Source of the DNA: Roseivivax sediminis
GTDB lineage: Bacteria; Pseudomonadota; Alphaproteobacteria; Rhodobacterales; Rhodobacteraceae
Length of the DNA: 64,000 nt
Assembly: GCF_900112685.1 (NCBI RefSeq)
Contig: NZ_FOMS01000008.1
Coordinates: 185,680-249,679, forward strand
Direction: 5' to 3'
In this document: one piece after another, positions 52,738 through 60,106 of the stretch
How the letters are laid out: each line of letters begins with the position of its first letter
How positions within the stretch are numbered: the stretch's first letter is position 1
Notes under the pieces: generated by a model
What the model was told of the DNA's origin: nothing
The model's input: the letters and a program-made list of their open reading frames with translations, nothing else
The model's database searches: none
Translations under genes and position numbers: made by a program

Positions 52738-53442
52738 GCGATTCTCCTTTGCTTTGCGCGCAGGCCCCGGCCCCTGCACACGCACTGCACCGGCAGGGGC
52801 CGGCCGTATTCGAATAATCTGCCGCCTCCGGGCGGGGCGTTCTGCACGCCGTCATCCCCTCGGCGGCGCAGGCTCCTCGGGCCGGCCGCCTGTCACGAAC
52901 CTCGCCCCCGGTGCATCCAGATAGGCTCGGGCGATCGGGTCATTCAATGTCAGGCGTCACGCTATCAGATAACCGACACGGTCGAGCGACCGCGCCCCGC
53001 CGGAACACCGCCATTATACACGTGAAATTCAGACGGCACGGGCCCTTCGGCAGGATCCACCCTGCGCATCCAACTTTCGGGAAGGGCCAAAAAGATGCCC
53101 GATCCACTGCGCTCAACCCACACGCGGCGTCGGCTCTCTGATCGCAGAACGACATGCCGACAGCGGCAAGACGCGCGCGATCGTGCACATGCCATTCAAC
53201 GCGCCGCCTACCGGATCAACAGACCCGGCAACCTGGCCCCAGCTCCCGGAAACCCGCGCAACTGCTCCATCTACGTTCAAGTTATCTCGGGAGCGCGAGG
53301 GCAGCGCCCTCGCTCAACCGGTCGACCGCGCCTCATCAGCCAGTCCATTGGCCCAAGGCACAGCCATCGGCCCCGCTAGACTCACTGTCCCCTGACCGAG
53401 CTGTTCGCACCACGCTCGAGAGCGGCCGTTCTCAGAACGTTG
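52738..53442. other. 705-bp region without a recognised gene
   Basis: Between the caspase-like gene and the DUF2383 gene. Composition is a little less GC-rich and several short open frames exist on both strands, but none shows a consistent codon pattern, ribosome site or recognisable protein. A stem GCGAGGGC / GCCCTCGC (53295-53313) resembles a decayed family 2 repeat. Could hold promoters for the gene on its left (minus strand), a decayed gene or a small RNA; no evidence decides. Confidence 0.5.
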
Positions 53443-53862
53443 TCAGCCGGGCTGCGCGCTATCCCGAAGCAGCGTTTCGATCTCTGTCCGCATCTGCACG
53501 AGCTCGTCGCGGTGACGCGATGCGTCGTGCGCCTCAATCGCCTCGTCGAAGGCCTCGAGAACACGCGCCTCGCCGTCGCGAACACCGTCCATCGCCCCCG
53601 CGTCGATATCGTCAAACAGCGCCCGCAGTGACACCACGGTCCGGTTCACGGTGGACAGCACCGTGCCGTCGGTATCGGCGTCGCCGCCGATTGCGGTCAC
53701 GATCGCGGCAATCCGCTCGGCATGCTGGTGGTGCGTTTCGCGAAGCTTGAGCGCGATTGGCCGGAACTCCGGCTCGGCCTTCTCGACCATCTTGTCGAGG
53801 CCCGCGCGGGCATCGACGGTCTGGCTCAGAAGCGTCTGCGTTGTCTCGATGCGGGCGTCCAT
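53443..53862 (-). CDS. DUF2383 domain-containing protein
   Basis: 139 residues, a four-helix bundle of the PA2169/DUF2383 (ferritin-like) family: ETTQTLLSQTVDARAGLDKM, KAEPEFRPIALKLRETHHQH, STVNRTVVSLRALF and GEARVLEAFDEAI. Family members are small stress-associated cytosolic proteins of unknown function. Start ATG at 53862 has no strong ribosome site. The gene stands alone downstream of the serA terminator. Confidence 0.88.
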   Translation of the reverse strand: MDARIETTQTLLSQTVDARAGLDKMVEKAEPEFRPIALKLRETHHQHAERIAAIVTAIGGDADTDGTVLSTVNRTVVSLRALFDDIDAGAMDGVRDGEARVLEAFDEAIEAHDASRHRDELVQMRTEIETLLRDSAQPG

Positions 53863-54001
53863 TCATGCCTCCATCCGGGGATGCAGACCGAACGTGGCGC
53901 ATGCCGGAGTGTTCCGCTGCTCCGCCGCAACCGGCGAAGTTCGGCTCTTGCCATCCCGGTCATCGCCGCCCTCAGACGGCCGGCCGCATGTCCCGAAATG
54001 A

Positions 54002-54041
54002 AGAAGCAGGGGCGTCCCCAACACGCCGCCCCTGCTTCTTT
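54002..54041 (-). terminator. Probable terminator of serA
   Basis: Perfect 14-bp stem AAGAAGCAGGGGCG (54002-54015) / CGCCCCTGCTTCTT (54028-54041) with a 12-nt loop, ~95 nt after the serA stop. On the minus strand the stem ends CTTCTT followed by CATTTC, a weak T-rich tail. Confidence 0.7.
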
Positions 54042-54089
54042 GGGCTCGAAATACTCCGGGGAGCGCGAGGGGCTGGCCCCTCGCTCCGA
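54036..54089 (+). repeat. Intergenic hairpin repeat, family 2, copy 3
   Basis: CTTCTTTGGGCTCGAAATAC, TCCGGGGAGC and a 9-bp stem GCGAGGGGC / GCCCCTCGC (54066-54085). It shares its first six bases with the right arm of the serA terminator stem, so the two hairpins are adjacent and may compete. Confidence 0.78.
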
Positions 54090-54133
54090 CGGCCGCCAGC
54101 CGGCGTACCGCCCCGCCCGGTCGCGCCGCCGGC

Positions 54134-55729
54134 TCAGGCGACGTCGAATTCCAGCGGCTTCACCTGCCGGAACATACCCGTCGCGTTCAGCTTGCCGATC
54201 ACGTCGTCGGAGACCCGTTCGTCCACGTAGAGGAGCGCGATCGCCTCGCCTTTCGCCGCCTTCCGGCCGAGCGTGAAGTTGGCGATGTTCACGCCGTTGG
54301 AGCCCATCGTGTTGCCCAGCGTGCCGATGATCCCCGGCGCGTCCTCGTTCGACGTGTAAAGCATGTGGCGCCCGATCTCGGCATCGATGTTGATGCCCTT
54401 GATCTGGATGAAGCGCGGCTTGCCGTCCGAGAACACCGTGCCCGCGATCGACCGCTCGCGCTTGTCGGTGACCACGGTCACCTTCACGTAGCCCTCGAAG
54501 GCGCCCGATTGCGCCTGGTTGGTGGTGGCGATCTTCACCCCCCGCTCGCGCGCCACCAGCGGTGCGGAGACCATGTTCACGTCTGCATGGAAGCGCTTCA
54601 TGATTCCGGCCACGACGGAGCAGTTCAGCGCGTCGAGGTTCATCTCCGCCACTTCGCCGTCATAGAGGATGTTGATCGCCTTGATAGGCTCATCCGTCAT
54701 CTGCCCGATGAAGCTGCCGAGATGGTCGGCCAGCTTGAGCCACGGCCCCATGACCTTGGCCTCTTCCGCCGTCACGCTCGGCATGTTGAGCGCGTTGGTC
54801 ACGGCGCCGGTGAGCAGGTAATCGGACATCTGCTCGGCCACCTGAAGGGCGACGTTCTCCTGCGCCTCGGTGGTCGCGGCCCCGAGATGCGGGGTGCAGA
54901 CGACGTTCGGCAGGTTGAACAGCGGGTTCTCCTTGGCCGGCTCCTCAGCGAACACATCGAAGGCGGCACCGCCCAGATGACCCGATTGCAGCAGGTCCGC
55001 CGCGGCCGCCTCGTCCACGAGCCCGCCGCGGGCGCAGTTGATGATACGCGCGCCCTTCTTCAACTTCTGCAGGTTCTCGCGCGACAGGATGTTCCTGGTC
55101 TGATCGGTCAGCGGCACGTGCAGAGTGACGAAATCGGCGCGGGCCAGCAGGTCGTCCAGCTCCACCTTCTCCACACCCATCTTGTCGGCGCGCTCCTGGC
55201 TCAGGAACGGATCGTAGGCAACAACCTTCATCTTCAGCCCGCGCGCCCGGTCGCAGACGATGGAGCCGATGTTGCCCGCACCGATCACGCCCAGCGTCTT
55301 GCCGGTCAACTCGACGCCCATGAACTTGGATTTTTCCCACTTTCCGGCATGGGTCGAGGCCGACGCCTCCGGGATCTGACGGGCGACGGCGAACATCATC
55401 GCGATGGCGTGCTCGGCCGTGGTGATCATGTTCCCGAAGGGCGTGTTCATCACGATGACGCCCTTCTTGGAGGCGGCGTCCTTGTCGATGTTGTCGGTGC
55501 CGATGCCGGCGCGACCGATCACGCGAAGTTTGTGCGCATTTTCCAGGATCTTCGGCGTCACCTTGGTGGCCGAGCGGATCGCGAGGCCGTCATACTCGCC
55601 GATGATCTCGGCGAGCTTGTCCTTGTCCTTGCCGAGGTCGGGCTGGAAGTCGACCTCGATGCCGCGATCCTTGAAGATCTGCACGGCGGCGGGGGACAGC
55701 TTGTCGGAAATCAGAACCTTGGGTGCCAT
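54134..55729 (-). CDS. serA: D-3-phosphoglycerate dehydrogenase
   Basis: 531 residues, type I (long) PGDH. N-terminal substrate and NAD domains with LGVIGAGNIGSIVCDRARG (GxGxxG), catalytic Arg in INCARGGLVDE, Glu in VFAEEPA and His in CTPHLGAAT; an intervening ASB domain (~320-450); and a C-terminal ACT domain (~455-531: APGIIGTLGNTMGSNGVNIA) for serine feedback. Oxidises 3-phosphoglycerate, the first step of serine synthesis. Lies 155 bp after serC on the same strand with a hairpin between. Confidence 0.97.
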   Translation of the reverse strand: MAPKVLISDKLSPAAVQIFKDRGIEVDFQPDLGKDKDKLAEIIGEYDGLAIRSATKVTPKILENAHKLRVIGRAGIGTDNIDKDAASKKGVIVMNTPFGNMITTAEHAIAMMFAVARQIPEASASTHAGKWEKSKFMGVELTGKTLGVIGAGNIGSIVCDRARGLKMKVVAYDPFLSQERADKMGVEKVELDDLLARADFVTLHVPLTDQTRNILSRENLQKLKKGARIINCARGGLVDEAAAADLLQSGHLGGAAFDVFAEEPAKENPLFNLPNVVCTPHLGAATTEAQENVALQVAEQMSDYLLTGAVTNALNMPSVTAEEAKVMGPWLKLADHLGSFIGQMTDEPIKAINILYDGEVAEMNLDALNCSVVAGIMKRFHADVNMVSAPLVARERGVKIATTNQAQSGAFEGYVKVTVVTDKRERSIAGTVFSDGKPRFIQIKGINIDAEIGRHMLYTSNEDAPGIIGTLGNTMGSNGVNIANFTLGRKAAKGEAIALLYVDERVSDDVIGKLNATGMFRQVKPLEFDVA

Positions 55730-55853
55730 CTATCTGGTCCTCTGGATGTACGGGGAAAGGCGGGATGCGATGCTCCCCGCTCTCAGGTGTCGTCGTTCAA
55801 AGGGAGGGTGGGCCGGTCGCCCACGCTACGGGATGCGGCGCGCGGGCGTCGCA

Positions 55854-55874
55854 GGGTGGGCGCTCCGCCCACCC
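55854..55874 (-). terminator. Hairpin between serC and serA
   Basis: 9-bp stem GGGTGGGCG (55854-55862) / CGCCCACCC (55866-55874), loop CTC, 11 bp after the serC stop and without a T-tract. May set serC/serA ratios as partial terminator or mRNA stabiliser. Confidence 0.6.
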
Positions 55875-55884
55875 CGACAGAGCC

Positions 55885-57039
55885 TCACGCGGCCTGCGCC
55901 TGCGCCTCGAGCTCTTCGTGGAAGGCCCACTCGATCCAGGGCATCAACGCCGCGACGTCGGACGTCTCGACCGTGCCGCCGCACCAGATCCGCAGGCCCG
56001 CCGGCGCGTCGCGGTAGGCGCCGACGTCGAGCGCCACGCCCTCGGTCTCCAGCCGCTTCTGCACCGCCTTGGCGAAGGCGCCGGCGTCGCCGATGCGGCC
56101 GTCGGTGAACTTCAGGCACACCGAGGTGTTCGACCGCGTCGCCGGATCCTCGGCGAGGTTCTCGATCCAGTCCTTCTCGGCGACGAAATCCCACACCGTC
56201 TGCGCGTTGGCATCCGCCCGCGCCATCAGGCCCTTCAACCCGCCGACCGAGCGCGCCCAGTCGAGCGCCACGAGGTAATCCTCCACACAAAGCATCGACG
56301 GCGTGTTGATCGTCGCGCCCTCGAATATGCCTTCGTTCAGCTTGCCCCCCTTGGTCAGGCGGAAGATCTTCGGCAGCGGCCAGGGCGGGGTGTAGCTCTC
56401 CAGCCGTTCCACCGCGCGGGGCGACAGGACGAGGATGCCATGCGCGGCCTCCCCGCCGAGCACCTTCTGCCAAGAGAAGGTCACGACATCGAGCTTGTCC
56501 CACGGCAGGTCCTGCGCGAAGGCCGCCGAGGTCGCGTCGCAGATCGTCAGCCCGGCCCGGTCCGAAGGGATCGCGTCGCCGTTCGGCATCCGCACGCCGC
56601 TCGTGGTGCCGTTCCAGGTGAAGACGACGTCGGTGTCCCAGTCGAGCGCGGCCATGTCCGGCAGCTGGCCGTAATCGCCCTCGACGATGTCGGCGTCGAT
56701 CTTGAGCTGTTTCACGCAGTCGGTAACCCAGCCCGCGCCGAAGCTTTCCCAGGCGACCATCGTCGCCTTCCGCTCGCCCAGAAGCGACCACATCGCCATT
56801 TCCACGGCGCCGGTGTCCGAGGCGGGCACGATCCCGATGCGGTAGCCCTCGGGCACGCCGAGCACCTCGCGCGTGCCTTCGATCGCGGCCTTGAGCTTGG
56901 CCTTGCCCACGCTGGCGCGGTGCGAGCGCCCAAGAGGCGCCTCGCTCAGCATGTCGAGGGAAAAGCCGGGGATCTTGGCGCAGGGGCCAGAAGAAAAACG
57001 CGGATTGGCCGGCCGCGCGGCCGGTTTGGTCATCGTCAT
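55885..57039 (-). CDS. serC: Phosphoserine aminotransferase
   Basis: 384 residues, the alphaproteobacterial SerC type. Seen: [73 protein letters not shown] and the PLP lysine in [15 protein letters not shown]. Converts 3-phosphohydroxypyruvate to phosphoserine with glutamate. ATG at 57039 (MTMTKP) is chosen; in-frame codons upstream lie in the divergent promoter region. First gene of serC-serA, divergent from serB. Confidence 0.97.
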   Translation of the reverse strand: MTMTKPAARPANPRFSSGPCAKIPGFSLDMLSEAPLGRSHRASVGKAKLKAAIEGTREVLGVPEGYRIGIVPASDTGAVEMAMWSLLGERKATMVAWESFGAGWVTDCVKQLKIDADIVEGDYGQLPDMAALDWDTDVVFTWNGTTSGVRMPNGDAIPSDRAGLTICDATSAAFAQDLPWDKLDVVTFSWQKVLGGEAAHGILVLSPRAVERLESYTPPWPLPKIFRLTKGGKLNEGIFEGATINTPSMLCVEDYLVALDWARSVGGLKGLMARADANAQTVWDFVAEKDWIENLAEDPATRSNTSVCLKFTDGRIGDAGAFAKAVQKRLETEGVALDVGAYRDAPAGLRIWCGGTVETSDVAALMPWIEWAFHEELEAQAQAA

Positions 57040-57197
57040 GATGTCTAACCTTCCAGATAGTCGCCCCTCGTTGGGGAGGGGTGTCCCAAGACCGGAGGTA
57101 CGGCCTTGCCACCGGTTCCACAACAGCGAAAATGTCGCTAGAGGAGCCTCGACTGCCGCTTCGAGACCATTTGCGACCGCTATCGGAAACTTCTGCC

Positions 57198-58067
57198 ATG
57201 TTCACAGCCTCGCTCATCGCGCGCCCCGGCGCGCTCGATCCCGCGCTCGTCCACGCGCTCCGCGATGCCTGGGGCGGGGGCGACGTGCTCTGGCTTTCGC
57301 CCGACGAGGCGGCGGAGTTCGCGGTACCTCAGATCCCGGGCAACCGCTGGGACGTCTGGTCGGATCTGCAGGCGCAGGCCACCGACCTTGCGATCCAACC
57401 CGCGGAAGGCCGGCGCAAACGCATGCTGCTGGCGGACATGGATTCGACCATGATCCGGCAGGAATGCATCGATGAGCTGGCCGAGGAGGCCGGGGTGGGC
57501 GAGCGGGTGCGCGAGATCACCGCGCGGGCGATGAACGGCGAGCTCGGTTTCGAAGGCGCGCTGACCGAGCGCGTGGCGCTTCTGCGCGGGCTGCCCGAAA
57601 GCATCGTCGACCGGGTGATCGAGACCCGGATCGAGCTGATGCCCGGCGGCGCCACGCTGATCGCGACGATGAAGGCCGCCGGGGGGCACGCGGCGCTCGT
57701 CTCCGGCGGGTTCACCGCGTTCACCTCGAAGATCGCCGCGCGGCTCGGCTTCGACGAGCATCGCGCCAACACGCTCCTGGCCGAGGACGGAGCGTTGACG
57801 GGGGCGGTGGCGCCGCCGATCCTTGGGCGGGAGGCGAAGGTTCAGGCGCTCGCGGAGATCACCGCGCGCCTCGGCATCGCGGAGGCGGATGTGATCGCCG
57901 TGGGCGACGGCGCCAACGATCTCGGCATGCTACAGCGCGCCGGCACTGGCGTGGCGCTGCACGCCAAGCCGTCGGTCCAGGCGGAATGCGACATCCGCAT
58001 AAACCACGGCGATCTGACCGCGCTTCTCTACCTCCAGGGCTACGCCCGGTCCGAGTTCGCCGAGTAG
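57198..58067 (+). CDS. serB: Phosphoserine phosphatase
   Basis: 289 residues. N-terminal ~75 residues form a degenerate ACT-like domain; then the HAD phosphatase: motif [21 protein letters not shown] (nucleophile Asp), motif [10 protein letters not shown], Lys in GREAKVQAL, and motif [14 protein letters not shown]. Last step of serine synthesis. ATG at 57198 chosen over upstream codons. Divergent from serC with a 158-bp shared control region, so all three pathway genes lie together. Confidence 0.96.
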   Translation: MFTASLIARPGALDPALVHALRDAWGGGDVLWLSPDEAAEFAVPQIPGNRWDVWSDLQAQATDLAIQPAEGRRKRMLLADMDSTMIRQECIDELAEEAGVGERVREITARAMNGELGFEGALTERVALLRGLPESIVDRVIETRIELMPGGATLIATMKAAGGHAALVSGGFTAFTSKIAARLGFDEHRANTLLAEDGALTGAVAPPILGREAKVQALAEITARLGIAEADVIAVGDGANDLGMLQRAGTGVALHAKPSVQAECDIRINHGDLTALLYLQGYARSEFAE

Positions 58068-58069
58068 GC

Positions 58070-59071
58070 TCAGGCCAGAAGCGCTGCAGCCGGTTCGATC
58101 CGGCCGGTGACGAGGCCGCGGAAGTTGCGGATCTCCGGCCGCAGGAAGCGGGCGACCTCGGGATGCGCGGGATCGAGCACGCCGAGCCGCACCAGCACCG
58201 CCGCGATCGCGCTTTCGGCCGCGCGCGTCGCGCCGTCCGCCGCCTTGACCGCGACGCCGAGCCCGCGCTCGGGCAGGATCGCCACGAAGAACCCCTCCGC
58301 CCCGGTTTTCAGCGCCGCAGGTTCCCTGGCGGCCTGCATCAGAAGGGTGCAGGCGCGGCCCTCCCCCGCGACGTCCTTCGGATGCGCGATCATCGCCCGC
58401 ACCAACCGGGCCGCCGCCCGGTCCAGCGCACCCGATCGCGTATGCGCAGTGGCGAACGTCGCCATGGCCCGCGCCATCGCCTGCATCGTCGTCGCGAAAT
58501 TCGGGGCCGAGCAGCCGTCGATGCCATAGCAAGGGCTCGGGGCGTCCGTGACCGCCTCGAACGCCTCGAGGGCGGCGCGCTGCACCGGGTGGTCGGCTTC
58601 GTGATACTCCGCCCCCGCCCCTAGGTGCTGCATCAGCGTCAGGAACCCGGCGTGTTTTCCCGAGCAATTGTTGTGGAGCTGCGTCGGCGTTTCCCCCGCG
58701 CGCAGCATCTCGTGTTTGAGGACCTTGTCGCGTGGCGGCTGGGGCCCGCAGCGAAGGTCCGCCTCCGACAGCCCGCGCGCCGCCAGCCAGTCCGCCACCC
58801 CGTCGGCGTGGCGCGGCGCGCCCTCGTGGCTCGCGCAGGCCAGCGCCAGCTGCCGCGCCGTCAGGCCCGCCGCCTCGGCCGCGCCCGAGGCCACCAGTGG
58901 CAGCGCCTGGATCATCTTCGCCGAGGACCGCGGCAGAACGACCGTACCGGGGGCGCCCCAGGCCTCTGCGACGTCGCCGCCCGGACCGGCCACGACGACG
59001 TGCCCGACATGTTCGGATTCGGCGATCGGCCCGCGCCAGACCTCGGCGAGCGGTGCTGCATCCAGCAACAT
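58070..59071 (-). CDS. Asparaginase II family (ReAV-type) L-asparaginase
   Basis: 333 residues. Belongs to the asparaginase class distinct from E. coli AnsA/AnsB: LPRSSAKMIQALPLV (Ser-Ser-x-Lys with catalytic Ser and Lys), CASHEGAPRHADGVADWL, LHNNCSGKHAGFL (metal/substrate Cys region) and YGIDGCSAPNFA. Hydrolyses asparagine to aspartate and ammonia in the cytosol. ATG 59071 is used because GAGGA precedes it; GTG 59086 is an alternative that adds five residues. Stop lies 2 bp from the convergent serB stop. Confidence 0.92.
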   Translation of the reverse strand: MLLDAAPLAEVWRGPIAESEHVGHVVVAGPGGDVAEAWGAPGTVVLPRSSAKMIQALPLVASGAAEAAGLTARQLALACASHEGAPRHADGVADWLAARGLSEADLRCGPQPPRDKVLKHEMLRAGETPTQLHNNCSGKHAGFLTLMQHLGAGAEYHEADHPVQRAALEAFEAVTDAPSPCYGIDGCSAPNFATTMQAMARAMATFATAHTRSGALDRAAARLVRAMIAHPKDVAGEGRACTLLMQAAREPAALKTGAEGFFVAILPERGLGVAVKAADGATRAAESAIAAVLVRLGVLDPAHPEVARFLRPEIRNFRGLVTGRIEPAAALLA

Positions 59072-59238
59072 GAGAATTTTCCTCACGTATCAGCGAGCGT
59101 CGGCAATGGGGGGTTTCCGCCCGCGGGAAAAAAACGATAGCCTGCCGCCCGTCGACAAGCGGTTGCGATCAGCATAAACCGCGACAAACCGGAGGCAAGC
59201 CGGTCACGATGAGGTTCAAGGCGGCTGGAGGCATAGCC

Positions 59239-59796
59239 ATGGGAATCAGGGGAGCAGGGTTCGCTATCGTCGCCTCGCTGGCATTCGGCGCAGCAGGCAC
59301 GGCGTGGGCGCAGGACGAAGAGAGCCGCAATCGCGTGGACGCGATGACCGACTGGTCGGTCTTCGAAGGCAGCGATCCGCGCGAATGCTGGGCGGTCTCC
59401 ACCTACAAGGAGAGCGTGAACACCAAAGAAGGCCGCGTCGTCGCAGTTACGCGCGGCGAAATCCTGCTGATGGTGTTCTTCCGCCCCGGCAACGAGGTGC
59501 AGGGCCAGGTGGCCTTCACCGGCGGCTACCCGTTTGCGGACGGCTCGACGGTCAACGTCAACGTGGGCGGCACGGAATTCGAGCTTTTCACCGAAGGTGA
59601 ATGGGCCTGGCCGCCGTCGCCTCAGGACGATGCGCGCCTCGTCACCGCGTTCAAGCGCGGCGCCGACGCGGTCGTGACCGCACGGTCCTCGCGCGGGACG
59701 CAGACGGAGGACACCTTCTCGCTGCTCGGCTTCACCGCCGCGGTCGAGGAGGCGCAGCGACGCTGTTCCTCGGACAGCGAGGCGTCCGGCGACTGA
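59239..59796 (+). CDS. Invasion-associated locus B (IalB)-like periplasmic protein
   Basis: 185 residues. Signal peptide (MGIRGAGFAIVASLAFGAAG, TAWAQ). Mature part shows IalB features: DWSVFEGSDPRECWAVSTYK, MVFFRPGNEVQGQVAFTGGYPF and AAVEEAQRRC, with two Cys likely in a disulfide. Named for Bartonella, but widespread in free-living alphaproteobacteria with unknown role. ATG 59239 is preferred (GGAGG at 7-nt spacing); ATG 59209 is in frame upstream. Confidence 0.85.
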   Translation: MGIRGAGFAIVASLAFGAAGTAWAQDEESRNRVDAMTDWSVFEGSDPRECWAVSTYKESVNTKEGRVVAVTRGEILLMVFFRPGNEVQGQVAFTGGYPFADGSTVNVNVGGTEFELFTEGEWAWPPSPQDDARLVTAFKRGADAVVTARSSRGTQTEDTFSLLGFTAAVEEAQRRCSSDSEASGD

Positions 59797-60106
59797 TCGC
59801 CGGCTCGCCCCTCCCCCCTTGGCGCCGGTGAAAGAGCCGGCGGCACCCTGCAGCGCGACTCGTTGCGACGCCGTCCAGGCTCGGCAGGCGGGTTACCGCC
59901 TGCGCGCATGATGCAGGGGATCCGGCATGAACGCCCCACCACTGAACGCATGTCATCCGCAGCGGGACGGACCCACCGCCTCGTGCCGGCCGCCGGCACG
60001 AAGCGTGATGTATCGGTAGCGTGCGGCCACAAATGTTTTGCATGGCAACCTCCGGCGCGGCACCCTCACGAGTCATTGAGACAAGCGATTGCCGAGGGAG
60101 GAGATT
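59797..60106. other. Leader region upstream of the RTX gene
   Basis: 310 bp. Contains a 21-bp perfect palindrome-like stem TCGTGCCGGC C GCCGGCACGA (59981-60001) without a T-tract, and a moderately AT-rich stretch (60002-60045) that may be a promoter. A strong GGGAGGAG ribosome site ends it. No gene seen. Confidence 0.5.

Noticed and set aside
52905..53200. Several overlapping open frames of 70-100 codons between the caspase-like and DUF2383 genes
   Set aside because: No consistent codon bias, no ribosome site and mutually overlapping on both strands; expected by chance in GC-rich DNA.
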